From Endomicrobium sp. (GTDB lineage Bacteria; Elusimicrobiota; Endomicrobiia; Endomicrobiales; Endomicrobiaceae): a stretch of 7,699 nt of DNA. The notes beneath the pieces are model-generated. The model worked only from the letters and a program-made list of their open reading frames with translations. It was not told where the DNA came from and did not search any database. Position numbers and translations under genes: made by a program. This document shows, in pieces, positions 1-6,076 of the stretch (position 1 is the first letter of the stretch; every line of letters starts with the position of its first letter). The stretch is taken from positions 1-7,699 of the forward strand of contig JAISLV010000157.1 of the NCBI GenBank assembly GCA_031277075.1, read 5' to 3'.

Positions 1-72
1 TGTATTCTAAAACTGAATGCAAATATGGGCGGTTTAAGAAGTTCGGCTGTTTGGTTTGATAACCCTTTTTGA
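1..72 (+). CDS. C-terminal end of a truncated upstream protein (possible outer-membrane beta-barrel)
   Basis: Frame 1 is open from the first base to a TGA at 70-72 and encodes 23 residues ending in AVWFDNPF. The first part (CILKLNANM) alternates hydrophobic and polar residues like a beta-strand. The last residue is phenylalanine, which in diderm bacteria is typical of outer-membrane beta-barrel proteins that the BAM machinery recognises. That assignment is inference from a very short tail. It could be any protein, or chance, since a 23-codon open frame is not rare. The rest of the gene lies before the window. No hairpin with a T-run follows, so its transcript may run on toward the radical SAM gene at 219. 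Confidence 0.4.
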   Translation, partial: CILKLNANMGGLRSSAVWFDNPF

Positions 73-97
73 AAAGTTTTTATATTATTGTCATCAT
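69..97 (+). promoter_or_regulatory. Weak candidate sigma-70-type promoter for the radical SAM gene
   Basis: TTGAAA (69-74, 5/6 to the -35 consensus) is followed after 17 bp by CATCAT (92-97, 4/6 to the -10 consensus). It overlaps the stop of the upstream frame and would leave a leader of roughly 115 nt before the ATG at 219. In AT-rich DNA such matches arise by chance, so this is only a candidate. The rest of 98-218 holds a 7-bp inverted repeat (ATACAAT 106-112 / ATTGTAT 128-134) and the repeated motif at 140-155, and no gene that I can see. Confidence 0.25.
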
Positions 98-139
98 TGC
101 GGGGGATACAATAATATTCTGCCGCCAATTGTATTGTTC

Positions 140-189
140 GCCTTTGCTTAGCTGCCTTTTCATCTTTATTTATCCGCCTAGCTGCAATT
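140..189 (+). repeat. Leader copies of a short repeated motif (TTAGCTGC family)
   Basis: GCCTTTGCTTAGCTGC at 140-155 recurs exactly at 6363-6378, directly after the 12-bp tandem array. A related piece, TAGCTGCAATT at 179-189, matches 6372-6382. A 16-base identity between two intergenic regions 6 kb apart is unlikely by chance, so this is probably part of a dispersed intergenic repeat family linked to the REP sequences. Here it forms the untranslated leader of the radical SAM gene. No function can be read from it. Confidence 0.45.
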
Positions 190-218
190 TTTATCGCCTT
201 TTTTAATGGGAACTTAAA

Positions 219-1553
219 ATGGATATTTTTGACAAACTGCAAATTTTAGGAGCTTCAGCCAAATACGACGTCGCCTGCACTTCAAGCGGCGCGGACGATA
301 ATTCTGGCGGCGGCATAGGAAGCAAAGTCGCCTGCGGAATATGCCATAGTTTTGCCGCAGACGGACGATGTATTTCGCTGCTTAAAGTTTTAATGACGAA
401 TTTTTGCGTTTTTGACTGCAAGTACTGCGTCAACAGAAAATCTAACGCGGAAATTGCCCGAACGGCTTTTACGCCGCAAGAACTTGCCGAACTTACCGCG
501 CAATTTTATAAAAGAAACTACATTGAAGGCTTGTTTTTAAGCTCAGGCATTATCAGAAACGCCGATTACACCTGCGAGCTGATAATAAAAACTCTTTCGC
601 TTTTGAGACATACCTATAAATTTCACGGATATATTCACGCAAAAGCCATACCCGGAGCGGACGAAAAACTTCTTTCGCAAATCGGGCTGCTTGCCGACAG
701 AATGAGCGTAAATATTGAAATGCCTTCGCAAAACAGTCTGCGTTTGCTTGCGCCCGACAAAAACAAAGATTTGATTTTAAAGCCTATGGGCTTTATTACA
801 AATAATATCGCGCAAAACGCAAAAGAATTGACGATATACAAAAAAGCTCCAAAATTTGCGCCTGCGGGGCAAAGCACGCAAATGATTATCGGCGCGTCTC
901 CAGAAACCGACAATCAAATTCTACAGCTTACGGAAGGCTTGTATAAAAAATATAAATTAAAAAGAGTTTTCTTTTCAGCTTATATGCCCGTATCGGATAA
1001 CTCTTTGCTTCCATCAGCCGATACAAAACCGCAGCTTTTGCGCGAACACCGCTTATATCAAGCCGACTGGCTTATGCGCTATTATAAATTCAAAGCCGAC
1101 GAAATTTTAGACGCTAAAACCCCAAACTTTAATCCGTTTATAGACCCAAAATGCAACTGGGCTGTAAATCACCCTGAATTTTTTCCCGTAGAAGTAAATA
1201 AAGCGTCTTACTACGATTTGTTAAGAGCGCCGGGCATAGGCGTAAAAAGCGCGCAAAAAATTTTAATCGCAAGGCGATGGCATTCTTTAGATTTTCATGC
1301 TTTAAAGAAACTCGGCGTTGTGTTAAAAAGAGCGCAATATTTTCTCACGGCGGGGGGAAAGCGGGCGGAAGGTATAAAAATAAAACGCGCAAGCGTCTTA
1401 GAAATGCTTATGTCTAAAAAAGAATTTGAAATTTATAGTGGTTTTGTTCAGCCCGAGTTGTTTAATTTTCCCGATTTAATTGAATATCAAACAAATGACA
1501 TTGAAGCGGCTAGGCGGTTAGGCAATGGCAAAGAGACATCGTCTTTTGTTTAA
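219..1553 (+). CDS. Putative DNA modification/repair radical SAM protein with helix-hairpin-helix (TIGR03916 type)
   Basis: This 444-residue radical SAM protein would use a [4Fe-4S] cluster to cleave S-adenosylmethionine. The cluster motif CxxxCxxC is C63-C67-C70, within TNFCVFDCKYCVNR. Before it lie family-typical blocks with four more cysteines: C20 in ACTSSG, C39 and C42 in CGICH, and C51 in DGRC. Further recognisable blocks are RNYIEGLFLSSG (99-110), GYIHAKAIPGA (137-147), ADRMSVNIE (159-167) and LAPDK (177-181). A helix-hairpin-helix lies near the C-terminus (about 329-352, hairpin PGIG at 338-341), which points to DNA binding. Known family context: the gene is almost always next to a TIGR03915/DUF4130 gene, as here at 1770, and the pair is associated with uracil-DNA-glycosylase-like proteins. 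Its substrate and reaction are not established. The start at 219 is chosen because MDIFDKLQILGASAKYD matches the expected N-terminus; upstream GGGAA is only a weak ribosome-binding site. About 25 residues after the last recognisable block are poorly conserved. Confidence 0.93.
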   Translation: MDIFDKLQILGASAKYDVACTSSGADDNSGGGIGSKVACGICHSFAADGRCISLLKVLMTNFCVFDCKYCVNRKSNAEIARTAFTPQELAELTAQFYKRNYIEGLFLSSGIIRNADYTCELIIKTLSLLRHTYKFHGYIHAKAIPGADEKLLSQIGLLADRMSVNIEMPSQNSLRLLAPDKNKDLILKPMGFITNNIAQNAKELTIYKKAPKFAPAGQSTQMIIGASPETDNQILQLTEGLYKKYKLKRVFFSAYMPVSDNSLLPSADTKPQLLREHRLYQADWLMRYYKFKADEILDAKTPNFNPFIDPKCNWAVNHPEFFPVEVNKASYYDLLRAPGIGVKSAQKILIARRWHSLDFHALKKLGVVLKRAQYFLTAGGKRAEGIKIKRASVLEMLMSKKEFEIYSGFVQPELFNFPDLIEYQTNDIEAARRLGNGKETSSFV

Positions 1554-1575
1554 CTGTCCGTTATCCGTTGTCTGT

Positions 1576-1729
1576 CACCCTGAACTTGTTTCAGAGTCTG
1601 CTTTGTCCGGGCTGTCTTTCGAAGTTTGTCATTAGCTATTTTAACAACAGATGCTGAAATAAATTCAGCATGACAAACAAAGACACAGCTTAACAACAGA
1701 CGCTGAAATAAATTCAGCATGACGAACAA
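1576..1729 (+). repeat. REP-type palindrome cluster inside the radical SAM/DUF4130 unit
   Basis: Three REP-like sequences fill most of the 216-bp spacer. At 1576-1599 is CACCCTGAACTTGTTTCAG plus AGTCT. At 1641-1680 and 1690-1729 are two 40-bp direct copies, differing at 2 positions, of a unit with the hairpin core GCTGAAATAAATTCAGC (6-bp stem, ATAAA loop) followed by ATGAC. The first sequence is in the opposite orientation to the other two, the arrangement described for REPINs/BIMEs. The same family recurs at 6201-6314. None of the hairpins is followed by a T-run, so they do not look like rho-independent terminators. They may stabilise upstream mRNA or tune readthrough to the second gene (inference). 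An ATG at 1719 belongs to the last palindrome and is unlikely to be a real start. Confidence 0.85.
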
Positions 1730-1752
1730 GAAAAATAACTGTTGCGGTTTGC

Positions 1753-1761
1753 GGGGGGGGG
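1753..1761 (+). promoter_or_regulatory. G9 tract acting as the ribosome-binding region of the DUF4130 gene
   Basis: Nine consecutive G residues end 8 nt before the ATG at 1770. They provide the only purine-rich, Shine-Dalgarno-like sequence there, which is the main reason to choose 1770 over the in-frame ATG at 1719. A homopolymer of this length is prone to slippage. Because it lies outside the frame starting at 1770, a length change would alter spacing or strength of ribosome binding rather than the reading frame. Confidence 0.5.
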
Positions 1762-1769
1762 TAAATCTT

Positions 1770-2522
1770 ATGCGTTTTCAAAACAAAAATATTATTTATA
1801 ATTACGACGGCGGCTTTGACGGTTTTTTATGCTGCGCGTTTGAAAGTTTTACGCGGAGGGAAATTCCAGCCGATATTGTAAGCCAAAAAGCGGCTCAGCC
1901 TCTTCTTTTAGAGCAGTATTTTATTGAAACGGACGCTCAAAAAGCCGAACGTGTGAAAAAGTTCGTCAAAGTGAAAATAGGGCGGGACGCTTTAGAATTT
2001 TTAGAAGAACTTATGTTTGCCCGTTTTCCTCAAAAAGAAATTTATATGCTGCAATTTTTGCGTTTGGGCTATAAAAACGGCGCGAAAACATTAAATATGC
2101 TTGCCGAAGACGCCGTTGATAAACTTATAAAAGCGGCGAAGTTTTTAAGAAACGAATCTCATCTGTTTAAAGGATTTATACGTTTTTCAGTTCACGGCGA
2201 TATTTTGTTTGCAAAAATTAAGCCCAAAAACTTCGTTCTGCCTTTTATAGCGCCTCATTTTGCGCAAAGATTTCAAAACGAAAAATTTCTAATTTACGAC
2301 GAAACAAATAAAGCTCTATGCGCGTATTCAAATAAAAAATACGCAATTTCTGAAGTTTTAGATATTGACATTCCAAAACCCGAAGAAGAAGAAATTGCGT
2401 ATCAAAAATTATGGAAAATGTTTTACGAAAACGCCGCCGTCGACGGCAGAATAAACCCAAAATGCCGCATGACGAATATGCCGAAAAGGTATTGGGGCAA
2501 CCTTACCGAATTTTATCCCTAA
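1770..2522 (+). CDS. Probable DNA metabolism protein, TIGR03915/DUF4130 family
   Basis: This 250-residue soluble protein starts MRFQNKNIIYNYDGGFDGFL, the typical N-terminus of this family (YxYDGxFxGFL). It ends with the equally typical block YQKLWKMFYENAAVDGRINPKCR followed by MPKRYWGNLTEFYP. The middle is mainly helical, with a GFIRF block near residues 146-150. Family members are encoded next to the TIGR03916 radical SAM protein or fused to the N-terminus of a uracil-DNA-glycosylase-superfamily domain. Here the protein is stand-alone and ends right after the DUF4130 block, with no glycosylase domain. It is presumed to act with the radical SAM partner on DNA, but no biochemical role is established. 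The start at 1770 fits both the conserved N-terminus and the G9 ribosome-binding region; a start at 1719 would add 17 residues encoded partly by a REP palindrome. It converges on creD with 2 bp between stop codons. Confidence 0.92.
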   Translation: MRFQNKNIIYNYDGGFDGFLCCAFESFTRREIPADIVSQKAAQPLLLEQYFIETDAQKAERVKKFVKVKIGRDALEFLEELMFARFPQKEIYMLQFLRLGYKNGAKTLNMLAEDAVDKLIKAAKFLRNESHLFKGFIRFSVHGDILFAKIKPKNFVLPFIAPHFAQRFQNEKFLIYDETNKALCAYSNKKYAISEVLDIDIPKPEEEEIAYQKLWKMFYENAAVDGRINPKCRMTNMPKRYWGNLTEFYP

Positions 2523-2524
2523 AA

Positions 2525-3898
2525 CTATTGCGCTTCGTCGTACCAGCTTATATTTCTTGTGGCGTACATCACCGCCGCAAGCCCGAAAAATAAACCTATA
2601 GAACCAAAAATCAAAGCCATATCCTGCAATTGCAAAAGAACGTATAAATAGCCGTATAAAGCCGAAAACGCCGCGGCTATAACCGCAGTTTGTTTTACGC
2701 TTAAAGTTTTTGAAACGCCGAATTTCGCGTAAAGAGTTATCATCAAAATTATGGCGGCGGCGGCTATAAAATAAGCCAGCCCAAAACTTACAAACTCCGA
2801 AATTGACAAAAGCAAAATATAATAAACCGTCATAGCAAGACCTACCAACAAATACTGAAAAGGGTGTACGGGCTTTTTGCTTGTAATTTCAAAAACAAAA
2901 CACGCTATAAAGGTTAAAATCACAAAAAGTATCCCGTATTTAGCGGCTCTTTCGGCGCTTCTGTAACTGTCAACAGGCGCTAAAAGCGAAGTAGTAAACG
3001 CCGCTTGCGAAACTGCCGCATCGTCAAGATTTTGCGGTATGGCGCTTGCCATATAATTTATTTTCCAGCGCGCGTCAAAACCGTCTTTTGTTATTTCTTT
3101 AGTATCGGGCAAAAACGCGCCTGAAAAATTCGGGTTTGCCCATTTTGAATAAATGCGGAAAGTATTGTCTTTTGCCAAAGGAATGAAAGTTATGCCGCCG
3201 CTGCCCTTAATTGAAAATTTTATTTCAAAATCCGCGTTTTTATTGTCAAAAGGCACGAGAGAGCTTAAAGATTTTAACGTATAATTTTCATCTCTTTCAT
3301 AATATCTGGCATAAGACATTTTCGGCAAATATTCGTAAGAGTTTGGAATAGTTAAAGACAAAGGATTCCCGAGCGTTGAAGGTTCAAAATCGTATTTTTT
3401 GCCGTTCCACGAAAATTCCGGGATATTAATTCCTTTTAAATCGTTTAGTTCTAACGACACGTAAGATTTCTCTGGGAAATATTTTATATCGTCGCTATTT
3501 TCAAATTTAATATTTGCAAAACTGCCTTTCATAGTTATGTCTGCCGTAAAAACTGGCGTTTTAAAAATTCCTATATATCTAATTTGAGAAATCATATTTA
3601 CGTCTACGTCCGCATTTTGCGGAGCGAATTTTGCATATTGCGAAATATATGAAAAAGTTGTTTTTCCTTCCGCATTGACTTTGCCCACTTTGCGCGAAAC
3701 TGAAATATTTAAAGTCGGAGCCGCTATGGCGATTTTTGAACCCCAAGAATTCGTAATTTTTGACGTCGCTTCGTCTTTGTATTCAAGCCTGCCTTTAACC
3801 GTTCCTCTTATAAAAGCAAGCGGTATCAGCATAAGCAAAATTAAAACGCCGATAACGACGGCTTTCCAAATAATAGAAAAATTCAATTTTTTTGTCAT
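2525..3898 (-). CDS. creD: CreD-family inner-membrane protein
   Basis: This 457-residue protein has the usual CreD length (about 450) and layout. There is one N-terminal membrane segment (about 9-29, ending IRGTVKGR), then a large extracytoplasmic domain rich in beta-strand (about 35-315). A C-terminal membrane block follows, with segments near 320-338, 351-366, 373-391, 403-422 and 427-445. Family signatures are visible: LLAPVDSYRSAERAAKYGILF just before the first C-terminal segment, HPFQYLLVG (about 345-353) and YYILLLSISEF (about 358-368). In enterobacteria creD is a target of the CreBC two-component system and affects envelope integrity, colicin E2 tolerance and beta-lactam response; its molecular activity is unclear. 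No creB or creC gene is present in the window. The start is supported by AGAGGA about 7 nt upstream and by a good promoter at 3959-3987. The gene stands alone, convergent with the DUF4130 gene and divergent from the U32 gene. Confidence 0.92.
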   Translation of the reverse strand: MTKKLNFSIIWKAVVIGVLILLMLIPLAFIRGTVKGRLEYKDEATSKITNSWGSKIAIAAPTLNISVSRKVGKVNAEGKTTFSYISQYAKFAPQNADVDVNMISQIRYIGIFKTPVFTADITMKGSFANIKFENSDDIKYFPEKSYVSLELNDLKGINIPEFSWNGKKYDFEPSTLGNPLSLTIPNSYEYLPKMSYARYYERDENYTLKSLSSLVPFDNKNADFEIKFSIKGSGGITFIPLAKDNTFRIYSKWANPNFSGAFLPDTKEITKDGFDARWKINYMASAIPQNLDDAAVSQAAFTTSLLAPVDSYRSAERAAKYGILFVILTFIACFVFEITSKKPVHPFQYLLVGLAMTVYYILLLSISEFVSFGLAYFIAAAAIILMITLYAKFGVSKTLSVKQTAVIAAAFSALYGYLYVLLQLQDMALIFGSIGLFFGLAAVMYATRNISWYDEAQ

Positions 3899-3958
3899 AG
3901 TTTTTCCTCTGTTTTATTTTTTATGCGTTTGGCTGTCTTTTAAAAATTTATTTATGGT

Positions 3959-3987
3959 ATTATATTAAAAAAACGCCGAAATATCTA
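3959..3987 (-). promoter_or_regulatory. Sigma-70-type promoter for creD
   Basis: On the minus strand there is a perfect TATAAT (3959-3964) with TAGATA (3982-3987, 4/6 to the -35 consensus) exactly 17 bp upstream. Transcription would begin near 3952, giving a leader of roughly 54 nt. The same stretch must also hold the plus-strand promoter of the U32 gene. There I see only weak candidates (TATTAT at 3958-3963 or TATATT at 3961-3966 without a good -35), so the two promoters probably overlap. Confidence 0.55.
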
Positions 3988-4009
3988 ATCTGCGCTTGGG
4001 GATTTATAT

Positions 4010-5269
4010 ATGAAAAAACCGGAGCTTTTACTGCCCGCAGGGTCGCTTTCAAAACTTAAAACGGCTTTTCTTTACGGAGCGGACGCCGTCTACGCAGGAA
4101 CGCCCGATATGTCTTTGAGGGCAAAATCCCAGTTTCCGCTTGACGAACTAGAAGAAGGAATAAAGTTTGCCCGCAATATAGGAAAAAAAGTCTATTTAGC
4201 GTTAAATTTATTTTCACATAACTCAGACGTTGAAAAACTGCCGTCTTTTATAAACGCTCTTAAAGCGCTGCGTCCCGACGGAATTATAATATCCGATCCC
4301 GGCGTTTTTTCTTACGTTAAAAACGAAATTCCAAAAGCCAAAATCCGCGTTTCAACACAAGCTAATGTATGCTCGCATCTCACCGTGAATTTTTGGAAAA
4401 GTATGGGCGCAGATTTGTGCGTTTTAGGACGAGAAGTAAGTTTTGCAGAAGCCTGCGAAATCAGAAAAAAGTGCGGCGCTATAGGACTTGAAATTTTTGT
4501 CCACGGGTCAATGTGCGTAAGTTATTCTGGCAGATGTTTAATGTCTGCGTTTATGGCGGGACGAAGCGCAAACAAAGGAAATTGCGCGCATTCTTGCCGG
4601 TGGAAATATAAAAGCAAACTATTGCTAGAAGAAGAACTGCGCCCGGGAGAATATATGGAGCTTTGCGAAGACGAACGCGGCTCTTATATTTTCAATTCAA
4701 AAGACCTCTGTCTTATGCCCAAACTCCTAGACATTTTAGGCGCGGGTTTTGACAGCTTAAAGATAGAAGGCAGAAATAAAAGCCAATATTACGCGGCGCA
4801 AACGGCAAGGGTCTACCGCAAAGCGATTGACGACTGTTTTAACATATTATCTGCGGGAAAAGAAAACGTTTGGAACTCAGACATTTATATGCAAGAGCTT
4901 CAAACTCTGCAAAACAGAGGATATTCCTTAGGATTTTTTGACGGTATGCCAAACTCCGATGCCCAAGATTACCTGAATACTTCAAGCAAAAGCGGCTGGC
5001 GAAACGCGGGAGTTGTGGTTAAAAACTCAAATAACGAACTCACCGTAGAATTGAGGCATAAAATAAAAAAAGGAGACGAAATTGAAATACTGTCGCCTTT
5101 TAAATTTGAACCCGAAAAAATCGTTTTAGACAAAATTTACGACGCGCAAAACGGTTCTCTCGTTGAAGAAATAGCTCCGGGAAAAGTCCTCCAAGCTGTA
5201 AAAATACAGGTGAAAACAGAATTGTCGCCATTGTTTCCTGAAAACACGATAATGCGGATAAAACTTTAA
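4010..5269 (+). CDS. U32-family protein (peptidase U32 / prephenate-dependent tRNA uridine hydroxylase TrhP-like)
   Basis: This 419-residue protein starts with the family N-terminus ELLLPAGSLSKLKTAFLYGADAVYAG. It has the U32 signature EIFVHGSMCVSYSGRC around 161-176, then GNCAHSCRW (190-198) and FNSKDLC (228-234). C169, C176, C192 and C234 match the four-cysteine [4Fe-4S] pattern of U32 hydroxylases such as UbiU and TrhP; C196 is an extra. A C-terminal beta-barrel-like domain (about 330-419) is typical of the longer TrhP/YegQ branch. Known members labelled peptidases were later shown to be O2-independent hydroxylases of tRNA U34 (TrhP), 23S rRNA C2501 (RlhA) or ubiquinone (UbiUV). From length and domain layout TrhP is the best guess, with RlhA possible. 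Upstream GGGGA sits 7 nt before the ATG. The gene is divergent from creD, and its 3' end has no clear terminator before the next gene. Confidence 0.88.
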   Translation: MKKPELLLPAGSLSKLKTAFLYGADAVYAGTPDMSLRAKSQFPLDELEEGIKFARNIGKKVYLALNLFSHNSDVEKLPSFINALKALRPDGIIISDPGVFSYVKNEIPKAKIRVSTQANVCSHLTVNFWKSMGADLCVLGREVSFAEACEIRKKCGAIGLEIFVHGSMCVSYSGRCLMSAFMAGRSANKGNCAHSCRWKYKSKLLLEEELRPGEYMELCEDERGSYIFNSKDLCLMPKLLDILGAGFDSLKIEGRNKSQYYAAQTARVYRKAIDDCFNILSAGKENVWNSDIYMQELQTLQNRGYSLGFFDGMPNSDAQDYLNTSSKSGWRNAGVVVKNSNNELTVELRHKIKKGDEIEILSPFKFEPEKIVLDKIYDAQNGSLVEEIAPGKVLQAVKIQVKTELSPLFPENTIMRIKL

Positions 5270-5293
5270 TTGTAAAAATTTTGTAAAAAACTA

Positions 5294-5322
5294 TTGCAAT
5301 ATTTATGAAATGCTTCTATGCT
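5294..5322 (+). promoter_or_regulatory. Candidate promoter for the small secreted protein
   Basis: TTGCAA (5294-5299) and TATGCT (5317-5322) are 17 bp apart, each 4/6 to the sigma-70 consensus. Transcription would start near 5329, about 40 nt before the ATG at 5368. This is moderate evidence only. Readthrough from the U32 gene, which lacks a clear terminator, is an alternative. Confidence 0.35.
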
Positions 5323-5367
5323 TAGTTTGTCGCTTGTAAAATGCAAATCGTGATTTTGGAGGATTGT

Positions 5368-5790
5368 ATGAAAAAGCTGTTGGGCGGTTTTGCCGCATTT
5401 TGTTTTATCTTTATCTTTAGCATTGCGGTTTTTTCGCAAGCCCCGTTTAAAGCAAATTCTTCCGCTCAAAGCGACAATATTACTCAAGCCGAACTTACCG
5501 CATTGCAAACTTTACTGCCGGGGGACGCCTTGATTAAAAAGGCTGATAAAAAAGCCGTTATAGACGTGCTTGTTATTGATTATCGCCCGTTAAAATCAGG
5601 CGTTTTACAAGTTGACATTTACGATTCAAAAAACATTTTGCTGGCTTCGCAAACAGAAAATGTTAAAAAAATCAACGAAATCGCCACCGCCTGCATATAC
5701 GTAGACAAATCCGCCGACACTCAAGCTATAACCGTAGTTTTAAACGGCGCAGGCTTTGAAAACAAACAAATTTCATACATTGAAAACTAA
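5368..5790 (+). CDS. Small secreted protein of unknown function
   Basis: This is a 140-residue protein. The N-terminus has a clear Sec signal peptide: MKK, then a hydrophobic core (about residues 5-21) and a likely cleavage near VFSQA (about residue 24). The mature part of about 115 residues is charged and soluble. It alternates stretches such as AVIDVLVIDYRPL, GVLQVDIYDS and AITVVLNGAG that suggest a small beta-sandwich. There is no lipobox cysteine after the signal core, no second membrane segment, and I recognise no family. It probably resides in the periplasm. The start at 5368 is preferred over the in-frame ATG at 5341 because GGAGG (5358-5362) lies 5 nt before it and the signal peptide then begins with MKK. 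A strong terminator follows 20 bp after the stop. Confidence 0.82.
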   Translation: MKKLLGGFAAFCFIFIFSIAVFSQAPFKANSSAQSDNITQAELTALQTLLPGDALIKKADKKAVIDVLVIDYRPLKSGVLQVDIYDSKNILLASQTENVKKINEIATACIYVDKSADTQAITVVLNGAGFENKQISYIEN

Positions 5791-5810
5791 ATTCCATTTC
5801 TTTAAAAAAT

Positions 5811-5853
5811 AAAAACCTCTGCCGCAAACCCAAGCTGAGGTTTTTATTTTTTT
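5811..5853. terminator. Rho-independent terminator, likely bidirectional
   Basis: AAAAACCTC (5811-5819) pairs with GAGGTTTTT (5837-5845). Across a T/T mismatch two more pairs (GC/GC) extend the stem, with an 11-nt loop. On the plus strand it ends in TTTTTATTTTTTT and closes the secreted-protein gene. Because the stem begins with an A-run preceded by more A residues (5804-5814 region), it also works on the minus strand, where it follows the coding remnant ending at 5844. Confidence 0.88.
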
Positions 5854-5921
5854 GCGAAAAACTCTAAATTTTCAACAGTTTTTAATAAAGACTTCATCAA
5901 AACCGCTCTGTCATTGTTTGT
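5844..5921 (-). pseudogene. Minus-strand coding remnant ending in the terminator
   Basis: Reading the minus strand from just after a stop codon (5922-5924), the frame gives 25 residues ending KSLLKTVENLEFFAKK and a TAA at 5844-5846. This helical, charged tail looks like a protein C-terminus and ends exactly where the shared hairpin could act as its terminator. Immediately upstream in the same frame, before the stop, is KTFMRLGNFSGLRLLSS. No start with a ribosome-binding site is visible, so it is more likely a decayed 3' end than a small gene. The identity is unknown. Confidence 0.3.
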
Positions 5922-5991
5922 TTAGGAACTTAGCAGACGCAAGCCTGAGAAATTGCCAAGCCGCATAAACGTCTTTTTGGAAAACGAAAGT

Positions 5992-6076
5992 AAAGTTAGC
6001 GGGAAACTAAAACCTGACTTGACCGCTTTTTTAAATTTTTGAGATTTTTATATATAAAAGAGTGTTAAAAGCGGTC
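5992..6076. repeat. Structured repeat, copy A (shared core plus 10-bp inverted repeat)
   Basis: The 21-bp core at 5992-6012 (ending GGGAAACTAAAA) matches 6795-6815 at 19 of 21 positions. The downstream word AAAAGCGGT follows at nearly the same distance in both copies (start to start from GGGAAAC: 66 bp here, 65 bp in copy B). Copy A also contains a perfect 10-bp inverted repeat, GACCGCTTTT (6021-6030) with AAAAGCGGTC (6067-6076), enclosing 36 AT-rich bases. There is no open frame of note. It may be a non-autonomous repeat or a small RNA; neither can be decided from sequence alone. The boundaries are approximate. The stretch 6077-6200 that follows is A-rich and purine-rich, and I see nothing definable in it. 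Confidence 0.5.

Noticed and set aside
106..134. 7-bp inverted repeat ATACAAT/ATTGTAT as a terminator of the upstream gene
   Set aside because: It is AT-rich, has a 15-nt loop and is not followed by a T-run.
635..913. Minus-strand open frame within the radical SAM gene
   Set aside because: It is a shadow frame of a conserved coding region.
1641..1729. CRISPR array from the two 40-bp direct repeats
   Set aside because: Only two copies with a 9-bp spacer, and the repeat matches the REP family found elsewhere in the window.
1719..1769. Upstream ATG for the DUF4130 gene
   Set aside because: The ATG is the invariant CATGAC end of a REP palindrome; the extra 17 residues are not part of the family N-terminus and lack a ribosome-binding site.
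3675..3968. Plus-strand open frame opposite the start of creD
   Set aside because: It is antisense to a well-supported gene, spans its promoter region and shows no family features.
5341..5367. Upstream ATG for the secreted protein
   Set aside because: GGAGG at 5358-5362 and the MKK signal-peptide start both support 5368.
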